From positions 1 to 64,000 of the forward strand of contig CAKSBI010000008.1 of assembly GCA_934437985.1 (NCBI GenBank): DNA of 64,000 nucleotides, written 5' to 3'. Below are positions 1 through 7,207 of the stretch, in pieces. The position numbers and the translations under genes were made by a program. Source of the DNA: an uncultured Lachnospiraceae bacterium. Lineage in GTDB: Bacteria; Bacillota; Clostridia; Lachnospirales; Lachnospiraceae. Below the pieces are notes generated by a model. That model saw nothing but the letters and a program-made list of their open reading frames with translations, was not told the origin of the DNA and made no database searches. Each line of letters begins with the position of its first letter. The stretch's first letter is position 1.

Positions 1-101
1 ATTCCTTCACTTTCTACCATATCTTTATGTGTATAAAGTAGCGTAACTACTTGCTGGATCCTAGCATTACTCATACGATTTTTTCGAAAATTCGTATTCA
101 T
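1..101 (-). CDS. Possible 5' end of an unidentified gene, cut by the window edge
   Basis: An open frame on the minus strand starts with ATG at 101-99 and runs open for 33 codons to the window edge. The sequence AAAAGGA stands directly before the ATG, closer than is usual for a ribosome site. The residues (MNTNFRKNRM, then a helical VVTLLYTHKDMVESEG) are charged and give no family I can name. It lies beside other mobile-element debris, so it could be the start of a small accessory gene or a chance frame. Confidence 0.25.
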   Translation of the reverse strand, partial: MNTNFRKNRMSNARIQQVVTLLYTHKDMVESEG

Positions 102-121
102 TCCTTTTATATTCAGCGTAA

Positions 122-196
122 AAAGTCCGGTTATTAAGAAATCGTTATACTAGAGAGGCTTTGGAGAAACTTGCCAAGAACATGGATGTGTTTTAG
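122..196 (+). pseudogene. Possible 3' remnant of a recombinase or transposase
   Basis: After an in-frame TAA, a 24-codon fragment ends in REALEKLAKNMDVF and a TAG stop. The run with an Arg-Tyr-Thr-Arg start followed by a short charged helix resembles the last residues of tyrosine recombinases, in which the catalytic Tyr lies close to the C-terminus. No upstream part of such a protein is in this frame. The family call is a guess from tail shape and setting only. Confidence 0.25.
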
Positions 197-543
197 AAAC
201 AACAATATAATATAGAAAAGAGTCCTCTGATTTGAGGGCTAGGCAATTGACAAAAAAATTTAATATGACTAATATATGACTAATTAATGGTTTTAATTTG
301 ACTATTTTAGTACATATTAGTACAGAAATTGTTGTAATGATTTAAAGAAATACAAATCATCTTACAGACTTTTACAGCAGGAGCGAAAAAGCTCCCGACA
401 ATGAAGTCATTAGATAAGTAAAATGCCGAAAATAGGGCATTTTCAAGCGATTTAGGCGGCTGATATCTGTATTTTACAACAGAGTTACGACAAATGGTGA
501 GCCATGATACAGTAAAAAATATTTCTAAACTTGAAAAAACAGG
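197..543. other. AT-rich non-coding stretch with hairpins and gene debris
   Basis: No convincing intact gene is seen. Two hairpins are visible: GGAGC/GCTCC at 380-395 with a GAAAAA loop, and AAAATGCC/GGCATTTT at 420-443, which has a short T run and could stop transcription. A 27-codon open frame at 464-547 (after TGA, ending in ISKLEKTG) has no start codon with a ribosome site and may be another remnant. The composition and broken frames suggest the edge of a decayed mobile element. Confidence 0.4.
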
Positions 544-572
544 TTGATTATTTCAAAGATACTGTATATACT
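544..572 (+). promoter_or_regulatory. Promoter of the type III antitoxin RNA
   Basis: TTGATT at 544-549 and TATACT at 567-572 are separated by 17 bases, a good sigma-A type match. The predicted start of transcription is near 579, at the beginning of the tandem RNA repeats. This is the expected promoter position for a type III locus, where one promoter serves the RNA antitoxin and, by readthrough of a weak terminator, the toxin. Confidence 0.7.
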
Positions 573-582
573 AAAGTTAGAA

Positions 583-686
583 GTAAATGTTTGCCGCTTG
601 CTGATGGCGCGGGATATAAATAATTCAGTTCGTAAATGAAGCCACTTGCTATACAGGTGGGATAAAAATAGTATAGTTTGTAAATG
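583..686 (+). repeat. Tandem antitoxin repeats, two full units and a partial third
   Basis: GTAAATG occurs at 583-589, 632-638 and 680-686, with spacings of 49 and 48. Units one and two share GCC-CTTGCT, GGGATA and AAATA blocks. The hairpins differ in a compensated way: CCGC (594-597) pairs GCGG (609-612) in unit one, and CCAC (642-645) pairs GTGG (657-660) in unit two, both with 11-base loops. The third unit breaks off into the terminator. Confidence 0.8.
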
Positions 687-718
687 TTCCCCATCAGTGA
701 ATGCTGATGGGGAATTTT
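687..718 (+). terminator. Terminator between antitoxin repeats and toxin gene
   Basis: The perfect 11-bp stem TTCCCCATCAG/CTGATGGGGAA with a six-base loop is followed by TTTT. Type III loci place an intrinsic terminator here, so that antitoxin RNA is made in excess over toxin mRNA. The ATG at 701, which would extend the toxin by 13 residues, lies inside this hairpin and is not a credible start. Confidence 0.8.
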
Positions 719-739
719 ATCACAGAGGAAAGGTTGTTT

Positions 740-1219
740 ATGGAGATACGGCAGGGATATTCTTATCATATCAAGGATGAATTTTTTGACTTGGTTCAGG
801 ATAAATATTTGATGAGCAATAAGGAACAAGGAAATTATCGACCACATTACTATGCGATTCAGGATAAAAAGAATCCAAAAATATATTGGATGATACCGAT
901 TAGTTCACAAGCAGATAAGTATAAGGGAATCATTGAGAGGAAAAAGAAACGATATGGTAAATGCAATACAATTGTAATTGGCTTATTTGCAGGAAAAGAA
1001 AATGCTTTTCTGATACAGAATGCGTTCCCTGTTATTGAAAAATATTTTGACCATATACATACGATTCAGGAACAGCCAGTAACAATACATAAAAAGCTGG
1101 ATAAGCTGCTTGTTGAAAATTTGAATGAATTGCTGGCTATGCATAATCGTGGAATAAAACTCACTTTTACAGATATTACAGCAATCAGAGTAATTATGGA
1201 AAAAGAGTTGGAAAAGTAG
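740..1219 (+). CDS. cptN: CptN-like type III toxin endoribonuclease
   Basis: The 159-residue product matches what I recognise of the CptIN branch of the ToxN/AbiQ family (known from Eubacterium rectale and Coprococcus). It has the early MEIRQGYSYHIKDEFFDLV stretch, the central IYWMIPISSQ core strand and the KKKRYGKCNTIVIG segment. Such toxins are sequence-specific RNases that are inhibited by repeat RNA encoded upstream and often act in phage defence or plasmid maintenance. The start is set by AGAGGAAAGG at 724-733, seven bases before ATG 740. The gene is full length for the family with no frame breaks. It lies among mobile-element debris, which suggests horizontal acquisition. Its activity and its role here are inferred. 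Confidence 0.85.
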   Translation: MEIRQGYSYHIKDEFFDLVQDKYLMSNKEQGNYRPHYYAIQDKKNPKIYWMIPISSQADKYKGIIERKKKRYGKCNTIVIGLFAGKENAFLIQNAFPVIEKYFDHIHTIQEQPVTIHKKLDKLLVENLNELLAMHNRGIKLTFTDITAIRVIMEKELEK

Positions 1220-1264
1220 AAAAGACATCATTACTTATGGGGGATAAGTAGTGGTGCCTTTTTC

Positions 1265-1423
1265 CTATTTATCGGAAGTTTTTTTAAGTGTATTCAAATG
1301 TTCCTTTAATACCATATTTATATACTGACTGAATGACCTATCATCATCCTCTGCCAGTTGTTTTATTCGCTCAACAATATCTTCATTAAGGGTAATACTT
1401 ACTTTATTTTTTAATGGTTTCAT
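1265..1423 (-). CDS. Ribbon-helix-helix (Arc/CopG-type) small DNA-binding protein
   Basis: A 52-residue protein reads toward the toxin gene from the opposite strand. Its start ATG (1423-1421) is preceded by AGGTG with good spacing. The sequence has an N-terminal beta strand (KVSITLNEDI) followed by two helices (VERIKQLAEDDDRS and FSQYINMVLKEHL), the pattern of the RHH_1 fold. Such short proteins act as repressors or as antitoxin or partition-like regulators on mobile elements. No partner toxin is adjacent in the same direction, so its target is unknown. Confidence 0.7.
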   Translation of the reverse strand: MKPLKNKVSITLNEDIVERIKQLAEDDDRSFSQYINMVLKEHLNTLKKTSDK

Positions 1424-1569
1424 TCAATCACCTACCTTGTGGATAACATACCACTAAGTCACACTTAATATTGAAAAGTAGGATAAAGTATGATAAAGCA
1501 GTATTGTATAAAGTGCTGATGAAATGACCTGATATAAATAAAATTATGGTAATATATAACATATAAGAG

Positions 1570-1752
1570 GTGGTATTTATTAGAATTTATCATACGTTGG
1601 GTGGACAATATCTTATACACGGAAAAGAATTTCCAAAGGGTACTGTTGTGTTGCAAACAGATAATGGGATAGAGTTGTTTTGCACAAATTTTAATATGGC
1701 GCGAAGTAGGGAAATACTGGTTATCATATATAATTCGATAAAGAAACAATAA
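1570..1752 (+). CDS. Hypothetical small protein
   Basis: The open frame gives up to 60 residues starting from a GTG. The only ribosome-site-like sequence, AAGAGGTGG (1565-1573), overlaps that GTG and would better fit a rare ATT start at 1579. The product contains HTLGGQYLIHGKEFPKG and GIELFCTNFNMARSREI, a compact beta-like pattern, with no family I recognise. It may be a real small gene of the accessory region or a chance frame. Confidence 0.3.
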   Translation: MVFIRIYHTLGGQYLIHGKEFPKGTVVLQTDNGIELFCTNFNMARSREILVIIYNSIKKQ

Positions 1753-1928
1753 GCGTTAGAACACTTTATAGATGATATATTGATAATGAAATTTTTTTGA
1801 AACTTACAAACAAGGAATTACCTAAGAATTGTTTGATGAAGAGTTGCAGAAATTGGCATAAAAAAGAATAAAAAACTTGTCACAAAACTATTGACAAAAT
1901 ATAGACAACAAAAAAATTTAAAAAACTA
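1753..1928. other. AT-rich gap before the tRNA cluster
   Basis: No gene, clear hairpin or repeat is seen. The stretch is very A-rich and contains scattered short frames only. Confidence 0.4.
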
Positions 1929-1957
1929 CTTGAAATTCATGAAAAGATATGATAACA
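1929..1957 (+). promoter_or_regulatory. Promoter of the tRNA cluster
   Basis: TTGAAA at 1929-1934 and TAACAT at 1952-1957 have a 17-base spacer and lie about 30 bases before the first tRNA. It is the only good candidate to drive the three tRNA genes, which are too closely spaced to have separate promoters. Confidence 0.5.
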
Positions 1958-1987
1958 TATTTTTTGTCGTGAGTTGTGCGACTTAAT

Positions 1988-2060
1988 GCCGACATGGCTC
2001 AATTGGCAGAGCAGCTGATTTGTAATCAGCAGGTTAACGGTTCAAGTCCGTTTGTCGGCT
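1988..2060 (+). tRNA. tRNA-Thr (anticodon TGT)
   Basis: A complete cloverleaf is seen. The acceptor arm GCCGACA pairs with TGTCGGC, the anticodon stem CTGAT/ATCAG encloses TGT, and the T arm has GGTTCAAGTCC. CCA is not encoded. It is the first of three tRNAs in one transcript. Confidence 0.95.
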
Positions 2061-2065
2061 CTTAT

Positions 2066-2139
2066 GGACCATTAGCTCAGTTGGTTAGAGCAACCGGCTC
2101 ATAACCGGTCGGTCCGGGGTTCAAGTCCCTGATGGTCCA
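2066..2139 (+). tRNA. tRNA-Met (anticodon CAT)
   Basis: The acceptor GGACCAT pairs with ATGGTCC, followed by discriminator A. The anticodon stem ACCGG/CCGGT encloses a CAT anticodon. The first acceptor pair is a normal G-C and the anticodon stem lacks the three consecutive G-C pairs of initiators, so this is the elongator form, or possibly a lysidine-modified Ile2 type that cannot be excluded by eye. Confidence 0.9.
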
Positions 2140-2152
2140 CTTAATTTAATAC

Positions 2153-2226
2153 GGCCCAGTGGCTCAGTTGGTTAGAGCGCCGCCCTGTCACGGCGGAGGT
2201 CAGGGGTTCGAGCCCCCTTTGGGTCG
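2153..2226 (+). tRNA. tRNA-Asp (anticodon GTC)
   Basis: The acceptor GGCCCAG pairs, with wobbles, to TTGGGTC, followed by discriminator G. The GC-rich anticodon stem CCGCC/GGCGG encloses the GTC anticodon loop. It is the third and last gene of the tRNA cluster. Confidence 0.93.
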
Positions 2227-2235
2227 CTTTAGCTG

Positions 2236-2295
2236 CAGGCTGTAAACAAAGGACAGAAAGTTTTTCTGGATTTTGCTTACAGCCTGTTTGTTGTT
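2236..2295 (+). terminator. Terminator after the tRNA cluster
   Basis: CAGGCTGTAA (2236-2245) pairs with TTACAGCCTG (2277-2286) and is followed by TTTGTTGTT. The loop itself contains a second short hairpin, CAGAAAG/TTTTCTG. It closes the tRNA transcript. Confidence 0.75.
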
Positions 2296-2432
2296 ATGAT
2301 AAAATGTGTGTGACAGCTCCGGAACTATACGACCTGAATGTTTTAGGAAAGTCCAGAAAATAGAAGCGCCTTAGCCGTTGATTTTTTAAATGATATGGAT
2401 TACAATATATGCAATTATGTTTGGAGGACGGC

Positions 2433-4067
2433 ATGATGAGTATTAAGGACTTAAGTAAAGTACGGAAGAAGATAGTTATTGCAGCAGCATCAGTTGTGGG
2501 AGGACTGTTGTTAATATATTTGTGTATGGTAGCTTATTTTAATTGTCATATATTCCCGGGAACGAGGTTTGACGATGTGAAGCTGTCAGGAAAGTCGGCA
2601 GATGGAGCTGAGGAGGAGCTTGATGGTCTGTTAGCTGATTATAAGCTGGCAATTACCGGACGGGATGGTGCAAGCGAGGTTATTAACAGAGATGATATTA
2701 AGCTGAAGTATGTTCTTGATGGATTTGGCACAAAGCTTATTGACGCACAGAATCCGTTTGCATGGCCTGCACATCTGTTTCGTAAGAATACAATTGATGA
2801 GAAGTTTGATGTTGTATATGATGCTGACATGTTAGCTGATAAGATTACTTCCATGAAGATGACCAGTGAAGAAAATATGGCTGAGCCGGTTGATGCGTAT
2901 ATCAGTGATTATGAGTCCGGTGTGGGCTTTAAAATTGTAGGGGAGGTTATTGGAAGCAAGCTTGATATGGAGAAGTTCGAGGCAGCAGTTAAGGATGCAC
3001 TGACAAATGTACAGAGTGAGCTTGATGCTGATAAGGCAGGATGTTACATTGACCCGCAGGTGTATTCAGATGATAAGAAGCTTGTTAAGCAGGAAAAACG
3101 CCTGAATAAGTATACTGACACCAGACTTACATATACATTTGGTGATGATACAGTTGTACTTGATGGTGACACGATTTATAAGTGGATGGATATTAAGAAG
3201 AATGGTAAAGTTAGTCTTGATGAAGAGAAGATCAGGGAGTTTGTCAGGGGGCTTGGTTCAAAATATGATACGATATTCCGCACCAGGACATTTAAAACCT
3301 CTTATAAGAAGGACGTTGTAATTAATGGCGGTGATTATGGATGGTGGATGAACAGGGAAAAGGAAGTATCAGAGCTTAAAGAGCTGATAAAAAAAGGTAC
3401 AGTAGCCGACAGGGAGCCTGTTTATTTCCAGAAGGCCGAAAAATATGGAAAGGATGATTACGGAGATACTTATGTTGAGATTAATCTGACGGCCCAGCAT
3501 CTGTTTTTATATAAGGATGGTAAAGTTGTCCTGGAGTCTGATTTTGTATCAGGTAAGGATACTAAGGACAGAAAGACACCCGGCGGAGTATTTGGCATAA
3601 CGTACAAGGAGCGTGATGCTACGCTTGTTGGGGCAGATTATGAGACACCGGTATCATACTGGATGCCATTTAATGGAAGCATTGGCATGCATGATGCAAC
3701 ATGGCGCAAGAAGTTTGGCTCTAACATATATAAAAGCGGTGGTTCCCATGGATGCATCAACCTTCCGTTCAATGTAGCTGCCAGGATATATGATGAGATA
3801 GAAAAAAATACACCTGTAATATGTTATTATCTTGCAGGAACGGAATCAACTTCGATAACAACCCAGGATGACAAGGAGATTGCACAGTTTGCAGTTGATG
3901 CAATTGACAGAATCGGAGAGGTTAAAAAAGAGAGAAAGACATTCCTTGCTAAGTTTTTAAAACGAACAAGAAAGTGTTACAATGAGTTGTCATACAATCA
4001 GAAAAAGTATGTGACTAATATTGATAAGTTGACCAAAGCAGAGAAAGAGCTTAAGGCATTGGATTAA
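2433..4067 (+). CDS. Membrane-anchored L,D-transpeptidase (YkuD family)
   Basis: This 544-residue protein has a short cytoplasmic head, one membrane helix (about residues 12-34), an extracellular region resembling the peptidoglycan-binding PG_binding_4 domains found in Ldt proteins, and a YkuD catalytic domain (about 345-465). The catalytic motif SHGCINLP is intact, with Cys at about residue 441 and an upstream GMHDA histidine segment. Such enzymes form 3-3 crosslinks in peptidoglycan. An 80-residue helical C-terminal extension follows the catalytic domain and is unusual. GGAGG at 2423-2427 fixes the start at ATG 2433 (or 2436); an earlier ATG at 2409 precedes the ribosome site and is unlikely. 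It is a single-gene unit closed by its own terminator. Confidence 0.9.
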   Translation: MMSIKDLSKVRKKIVIAAASVVGGLLLIYLCMVAYFNCHIFPGTRFDDVKLSGKSADGAEEELDGLLADYKLAITGRDGASEVINRDDIKLKYVLDGFGTKLIDAQNPFAWPAHLFRKNTIDEKFDVVYDADMLADKITSMKMTSEENMAEPVDAYISDYESGVGFKIVGEVIGSKLDMEKFEAAVKDALTNVQSELDADKAGCYIDPQVYSDDKKLVKQEKRLNKYTDTRLTYTFGDDTVVLDGDTIYKWMDIKKNGKVSLDEEKIREFVRGLGSKYDTIFRTRTFKTSYKKDVVINGGDYGWWMNREKEVSELKELIKKGTVADREPVYFQKAEKYGKDDYGDTYVEINLTAQHLFLYKDGKVVLESDFVSGKDTKDRKTPGGVFGITYKERDATLVGADYETPVSYWMPFNGSIGMHDATWRKKFGSNIYKSGGSHGCINLPFNVAARIYDEIEKNTPVICYYLAGTESTSITTQDDKEIAQFAVDAIDRIGEVKKERKTFLAKFLKRTRKCYNELSYNQKKYVTNIDKLTKAEKELKALD

Positions 4068-4080
4068 TGATAAGCAAAAG

Positions 4081-4130
4081 GAGAGGAAGTACCCTTGCGG
4101 TTTAATCAGGGGTATTGTCCTCTCTTTTTT
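4081..4130 (+). terminator. Terminator after the L,D-transpeptidase gene
   Basis: GAGAGGA and TACCC on the left arm pair with GGGTA and TCCTCTC on the right arm, followed by TTTTTT. It is a strong intrinsic terminator. Confidence 0.85.
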
Positions 4131-4152
4131 GTAACCATCACTTAATGGAGGA

Positions 4153-4290
4153 ATGATTTTCAGGAATACGGTACTGATAAATAAGACAAAACTTAAGATA
4201 TTAAGCAATGGCATCACCGTGATTACATGGAACAATGGTTCCGGAAAAACAATTGGTCGATATGGGGAACTATCATATCTGCAGGGATAA
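4153..4290 (+). pseudogene. Remnant of an ABC transporter ATPase (Walker A end)
   Basis: The 45-codon frame contains LSNGITVITWNNGSGKTIG. This reads like the start of an ABC ATPase up to the Walker A loop, with Trp where the first loop Gly is expected. It then stops after 13 further residues, so no nucleotide-binding domain is complete. GGAGG stands only one base before the ATG. A second ABC fragment, with the signature motif, lies 3 kb downstream at 7208, which suggests an ancient ABC locus broken up around the TetR-receptor pair, or two independent decays. Confidence 0.4.
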
Positions 4291-4489
4291 GTATAGAAAC
4301 ATTTATTTTATTTCTAAGATCCTGGCACGTATAATCAGTATAGTAATGGTTATTTTGTTTGCAATTTATGTAAGTGACCGGTATTTAGTAAATATATATC
4401 TGATTACAATTTATTGCACGATTTTGTTGTGTTTTGAGACGTTGATGGTGTATTTATTGATAATTAAAAGGGTAAAAGCCGGATGTTGA
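4235..4489 (+). CDS. Hypothetical small membrane protein
   Basis: The open frame gives 84 residues (75 if ATG 4262 is used) with two hydrophobic helices separated by a short charged turn. It overlaps the ABC remnant in another frame and no good ribosome site precedes either ATG. It could be a small membrane protein or a leftover of a transporter membrane part. I do not recognise a family. Confidence 0.3.
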   Translation: MVPEKQLVDMGNYHICRDKYRNIYFISKILARIISIVMVILFAIYVSDRYLVNIYLITIYCTILLCFETLMVYLLIIKRVKAGC

Positions 4490-4604
4490 GACTCCTTTTG
4501 CCATTGTCAAAGCTTAAGGCTGCAGAAATATAATTAATTGAAAAATCCATTATTATAATGTACTATAATTATATAAACAAATAAATGGAATTGGGGTGAT
4601 ATGT

Positions 4605-4730
4605 TTGGATAACCGGAAAGAAAGCGCTGTAAATAATATTTAGGACTATGCAGTCTTTTATAAGAGCATTGTGGATCAGGACAGGGCATCTGTTGTCATA
4701 TGTAATCTGGATCATGAGATAAAAAAGCTT
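4605..4730 (+). pseudogene. Remnant of a PAS-domain sensor protein
   Basis: A TTG at 4605 behind GGGGTG begins a frame that hits TAG after 12 codons. The same frame continues with FYKSIVDQDRASVVICNLDH, the start of a PAS domain as found in Lachnospiraceae sensory proteins, then loses the pattern just before the tetR promoter. The stop codon and the missing rest of the domain mark it as a broken gene. The stretch 4490-4600 before it shows nothing else. Confidence 0.45.
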
Positions 4731-4731
4731 G

Positions 4732-4760
4732 TTGACAACCTAACGATAGGTAGTTATACT
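4732..4760 (+). promoter_or_regulatory. Consensus promoter with internal operator before the TetR gene
   Basis: TTGACA (4732-4737) and TATACT (4755-4760) have an ideal 17-base spacer. Inside the spacer lies a perfect inverted repeat, ACCTA-acga-TAGGT (4738-4751). A palindrome between the -35 and -10 boxes is the classic site for autorepression by a TetR-type dimer. The regulator begins 38 bases downstream. Confidence 0.75.
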
Positions 4761-4797
4761 GTAAAAGAGTATATAAAAAGCAGGAGAAAAAAGGTGG

Positions 4798-5421
4798 ATG
4801 GAAAAGGGTAATACGAAGCAGAAAATTCTGGAGGCAGCATTGGATCTGTTCTCTGTGTGGGGATATGAGGCGACATCTATCTCACAGATTGCAGGTGCGG
4901 TGGGAATCCGCAAGGCTTCTCTTTACAGTCATTATGCCGGCAAGCATGAGATACTGGATGCCCTTGTGGAATATGTGATGGAGCAGTATGACAGACATTC
5001 AATTTTTGCAAATGCGGATTGGGATGATCCTGGTTTTACGAAAGATAAGACAGCTCTGTGTGCTGAAACTGCCATCCGGATGATCCTGGGGCAGATCGGT
5101 TATATTGTCCACGACCCGCTTATCTGCAGGTCAAGGAAGCTGTTGACTATTGAGCAGTTCAGAAACCAGGAGCTGAGGACACTGCAGACTAAGCATAATT
5201 ATGAGGATGTCGTGAAATATTTTATGGGGCTCATGAGGTTTTTGGTGCGTCAGGGTATATTGAAGGATAATGACACAGAAATTATGTCTGCACAGCTTTG
5301 CCTGCCGATTTCTGTCTGGATTAATCTCTGTGACCGGGAGCCGGAGCGTGAAGCTGAAGTAATGGAACTGATCAGACGGCACGTCCGACAGTTTTTTGAA
5401 CTTTATCAGGTCAAGAATTGA
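4798..5421 (+). CDS. TetR/AcrR family transcriptional regulator
   Basis: The 207-residue protein has an N-terminal TetR helix-turn-helix (about residues 7-53: KILEAALDLFSVWGYEATS, then ISQIAGAVGIRKASLYSHYA). A helical ligand-binding domain of about 150 residues follows, whose ligand cannot be predicted. The start ATG is preceded by AGGAGA with 10-base spacing and AAGGTGG directly beside it. The operator-bearing promoter directly upstream points to self-repression. The next gene, a chemotaxis receptor, follows after 95 bases with no clear terminator and may be in the same transcript. Confidence 0.9.
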   Translation: MEKGNTKQKILEAALDLFSVWGYEATSISQIAGAVGIRKASLYSHYAGKHEILDALVEYVMEQYDRHSIFANADWDDPGFTKDKTALCAETAIRMILGQIGYIVHDPLICRSRKLLTIEQFRNQELRTLQTKHNYEDVVKYFMGLMRFLVRQGILKDNDTEIMSAQLCLPISVWINLCDREPEREAEVMELIRRHVRQFFELYQVKN

Positions 5422-5516
5422 AGAAGGTATGCTGAGCAGGATAAGAATTCACCCGGCACAGGATGACATGGTCATATACAAAGGAATGCCGGGGTTATTT
5501 AGAGGGGGAATGCAGA

Positions 5517-7052
5517 ATGGCAATAAAGAACAATAATTTTTTACATGAAAATGAAAAGACAGCCAATAAAGTGGTTGCACAGGTAATGCGGATATCCTTT
5601 GTTGTGTTTACATTGATCTATATTATGGATATTATAGGAATCTTCAAGGTGTCTATGGATACTATGACAATTTCATATTTTAGTGGAAGCGCTATGTTAT
5701 TGATGCCGAGCCTGTTTGTTAATATAATGAAAAAGCAGGGCAGCTATATTAAGTATTTGAATGTGATCGGGGCAGTAATATTTATTACCCTGCTAAGTAC
5801 CACGCTTACATATCATGTAGTTGCGCTATATATTTACCCGATTGCGATTGCCAGTCTGTATTTTTCAAAAAGCCTTAATATTTTAGCTACAGTGTTAACT
5901 GTGGCAGGGGTTTCCGCAGGACAGTATCTTGCGTTTGTATTACAGACACTTCAGGATGATAATTTTGATTCGATAGAAAAGGTTGTGATTTTCGGAATTA
6001 TACCAAGGACACTTGTAATTATTGCGCTGGCAGGTATTTTTACGATGCTCAGCTCACGGACTGCAAATATGCTTTCAAGTCTGATGGGAGCAGAGGAACA
6101 GGAGCAGATGCTGAATCAGATGAAGCGGGTGCGTGAAAGGACAGCACACACAGTAGAAAGACTTTTAGATATGGTAACAACCCTGTCTGCAATTACAAAT
6201 GAATCAATAAAATCCAATGAACAGATTGCAGATGAGACACAGATTATGCTGCAGGGCTCGTCGGATAATACCCAGGAGATTGAAAAAATGCATAAGATGA
6301 TTCAGGAGATGACGGAACAGCTGGAGAATCTTGGTAGTCATAATGATAAGGTTGCTGAATTGGCAGAGATGGTTACTAAAAATACGAGGGAGAACCAAAG
6401 CCGTATGGATTCTGCAGTGGACAGTATGGAGCATATTCAGAATAGTACGGAGGAATGTAAAAGCATTATCAACAGGCTTGGAGAAGAGACGAAGGAAATA
6501 TTCGGGATAACCCAGGTCATTACAGGTATTAACAGTAAAACAAAAATACTTGCATTAAATGCAACTATAGAGGCAGCAAGAGCGGGTGAACATGGAAAGG
6601 GTTTTGCGGTAGTGGCAGGAGAGATTCAGCAGTTATCCGAACAGACCAATGCAGCTGTCATCAGAATTGGTAATATTATCAACCAGGTAATTCACATGAC
6701 GGAGGCAGCAGTATCTGCGATGGAGCAGAGTGCCATGCTTACGAAGGATGGAATGGCAGCTATCAGGGAGGCAGAGGCTTCCGCTGTATTGATTACTGAT
6801 TCTAATCAGGAGATGGAAGCCCAGGTGAATTCAATGGAAAAGATATCTGGTATTGTTAAGGTACACAGCCATGAAGTTGCTAAGGGAATGGAGCAGGTAA
6901 GTGAAAATACACAGAAGAATTTTGAGTCTGTAGAACAGGTAACTGCGGCAACAGAAGAAAATCGTGCAGGAACAATCAGCCTTGCAGAGTTCGTAGAGCA
7001 GATTAAAGAGCTTTCTGTGCAGCTAAGCAGTGATGATGGTGAAAAAGAGTAA
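5517..7052 (+). CDS. Methyl-accepting chemotaxis protein with multi-pass membrane head
   Basis: The 511-residue receptor has about six membrane helices in the first 190 residues, no sizeable extracellular domain and no obvious HAMP domain. The cytoplasmic signalling coiled coil follows. Its hairpin tip (about residues 335-385) is clear: [20 protein letters not shown] followed by [13 protein letters not shown], the part that docks CheA and CheW. Lacking an extracellular sensor, it probably senses within the membrane or in the cytoplasm. GAGGGGG at 5502-5508 fixes the start at ATG 5517 rather than at the in-frame ATG at 5463. Confidence 0.92.
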   Translation: MAIKNNNFLHENEKTANKVVAQVMRISFVVFTLIYIMDIIGIFKVSMDTMTISYFSGSAMLLMPSLFVNIMKKQGSYIKYLNVIGAVIFITLLSTTLTYHVVALYIYPIAIASLYFSKSLNILATVLTVAGVSAGQYLAFVLQTLQDDNFDSIEKVVIFGIIPRTLVIIALAGIFTMLSSRTANMLSSLMGAEEQEQMLNQMKRVRERTAHTVERLLDMVTTLSAITNESIKSNEQIADETQIMLQGSSDNTQEIEKMHKMIQEMTEQLENLGSHNDKVAELAEMVTKNTRENQSRMDSAVDSMEHIQNSTEECKSIINRLGEETKEIFGITQVITGINSKTKILALNATIEAARAGEHGKGFAVVAGEIQQLSEQTNAAVIRIGNIINQVIHMTEAAVSAMEQSAMLTKDGMAAIREAEASAVLITDSNQEMEAQVNSMEKISGIVKVHSHEVAKGMEQVSENTQKNFESVEQVTAATEENRAGTISLAEFVEQIKELSVQLSSDDGEKE

Positions 7053-7104
7053 GGCATTGGGGATATCATGTAATTTCTAAGGTTTCTTATAATATTGAGT
7101 ATGA

Positions 7105-7136
7105 AAAAAGCAGTCATTATTAAGACTGCTTTTAAT
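7105..7136 (+). terminator. Terminator after the chemotaxis receptor gene
   Basis: AAAGCAGTC (7107-7115) pairs with GACTGCTTT (7124-7132), followed by a short T/A tail. It ends the tetR-receptor unit and may also work in reverse because of the A run on its left side. Confidence 0.7.
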
Positions 7137-7207
7137 ATATGTTCTTCCAGACGGTCAAGCTGTCCGCCTGCATATCGGCATATCCTTTCAGGGCTACAGA
7201 GGGAAGC

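Larger units (their letters stand above)
575..718 (+). ncRNA. cptI: CptI-like type III antitoxin RNA
   Basis: Two near-identical units of 48-49 bases plus the start of a third lie between a good promoter and a terminator just before the toxin gene. Each full unit carries GTAAATG, then a four-base-pair hairpin with an 11-base loop, then GGGATA and an A-rich tail. In known type III systems the toxin nuclease cuts the repeat transcript into single units that fold as pseudoknots and bind and inhibit the toxin. CptIN loci typically have short arrays of this kind. The assignment follows from architecture plus the toxin family; the processed ends cannot be read from sequence alone. Confidence 0.75.

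Noticed and set aside
575-674. The tandem units before the toxin as a CRISPR array
   Set aside because: There are only two units with differences inside them, no spacers and no cas genes; the promoter-repeat-terminator-toxin order fits a type III antitoxin.
701-739. Longer start for the CptN toxin at ATG 701
   Set aside because: The ATG lies inside the terminator hairpin and has no ribosome site; AGAGGAAAGG points to ATG 740.
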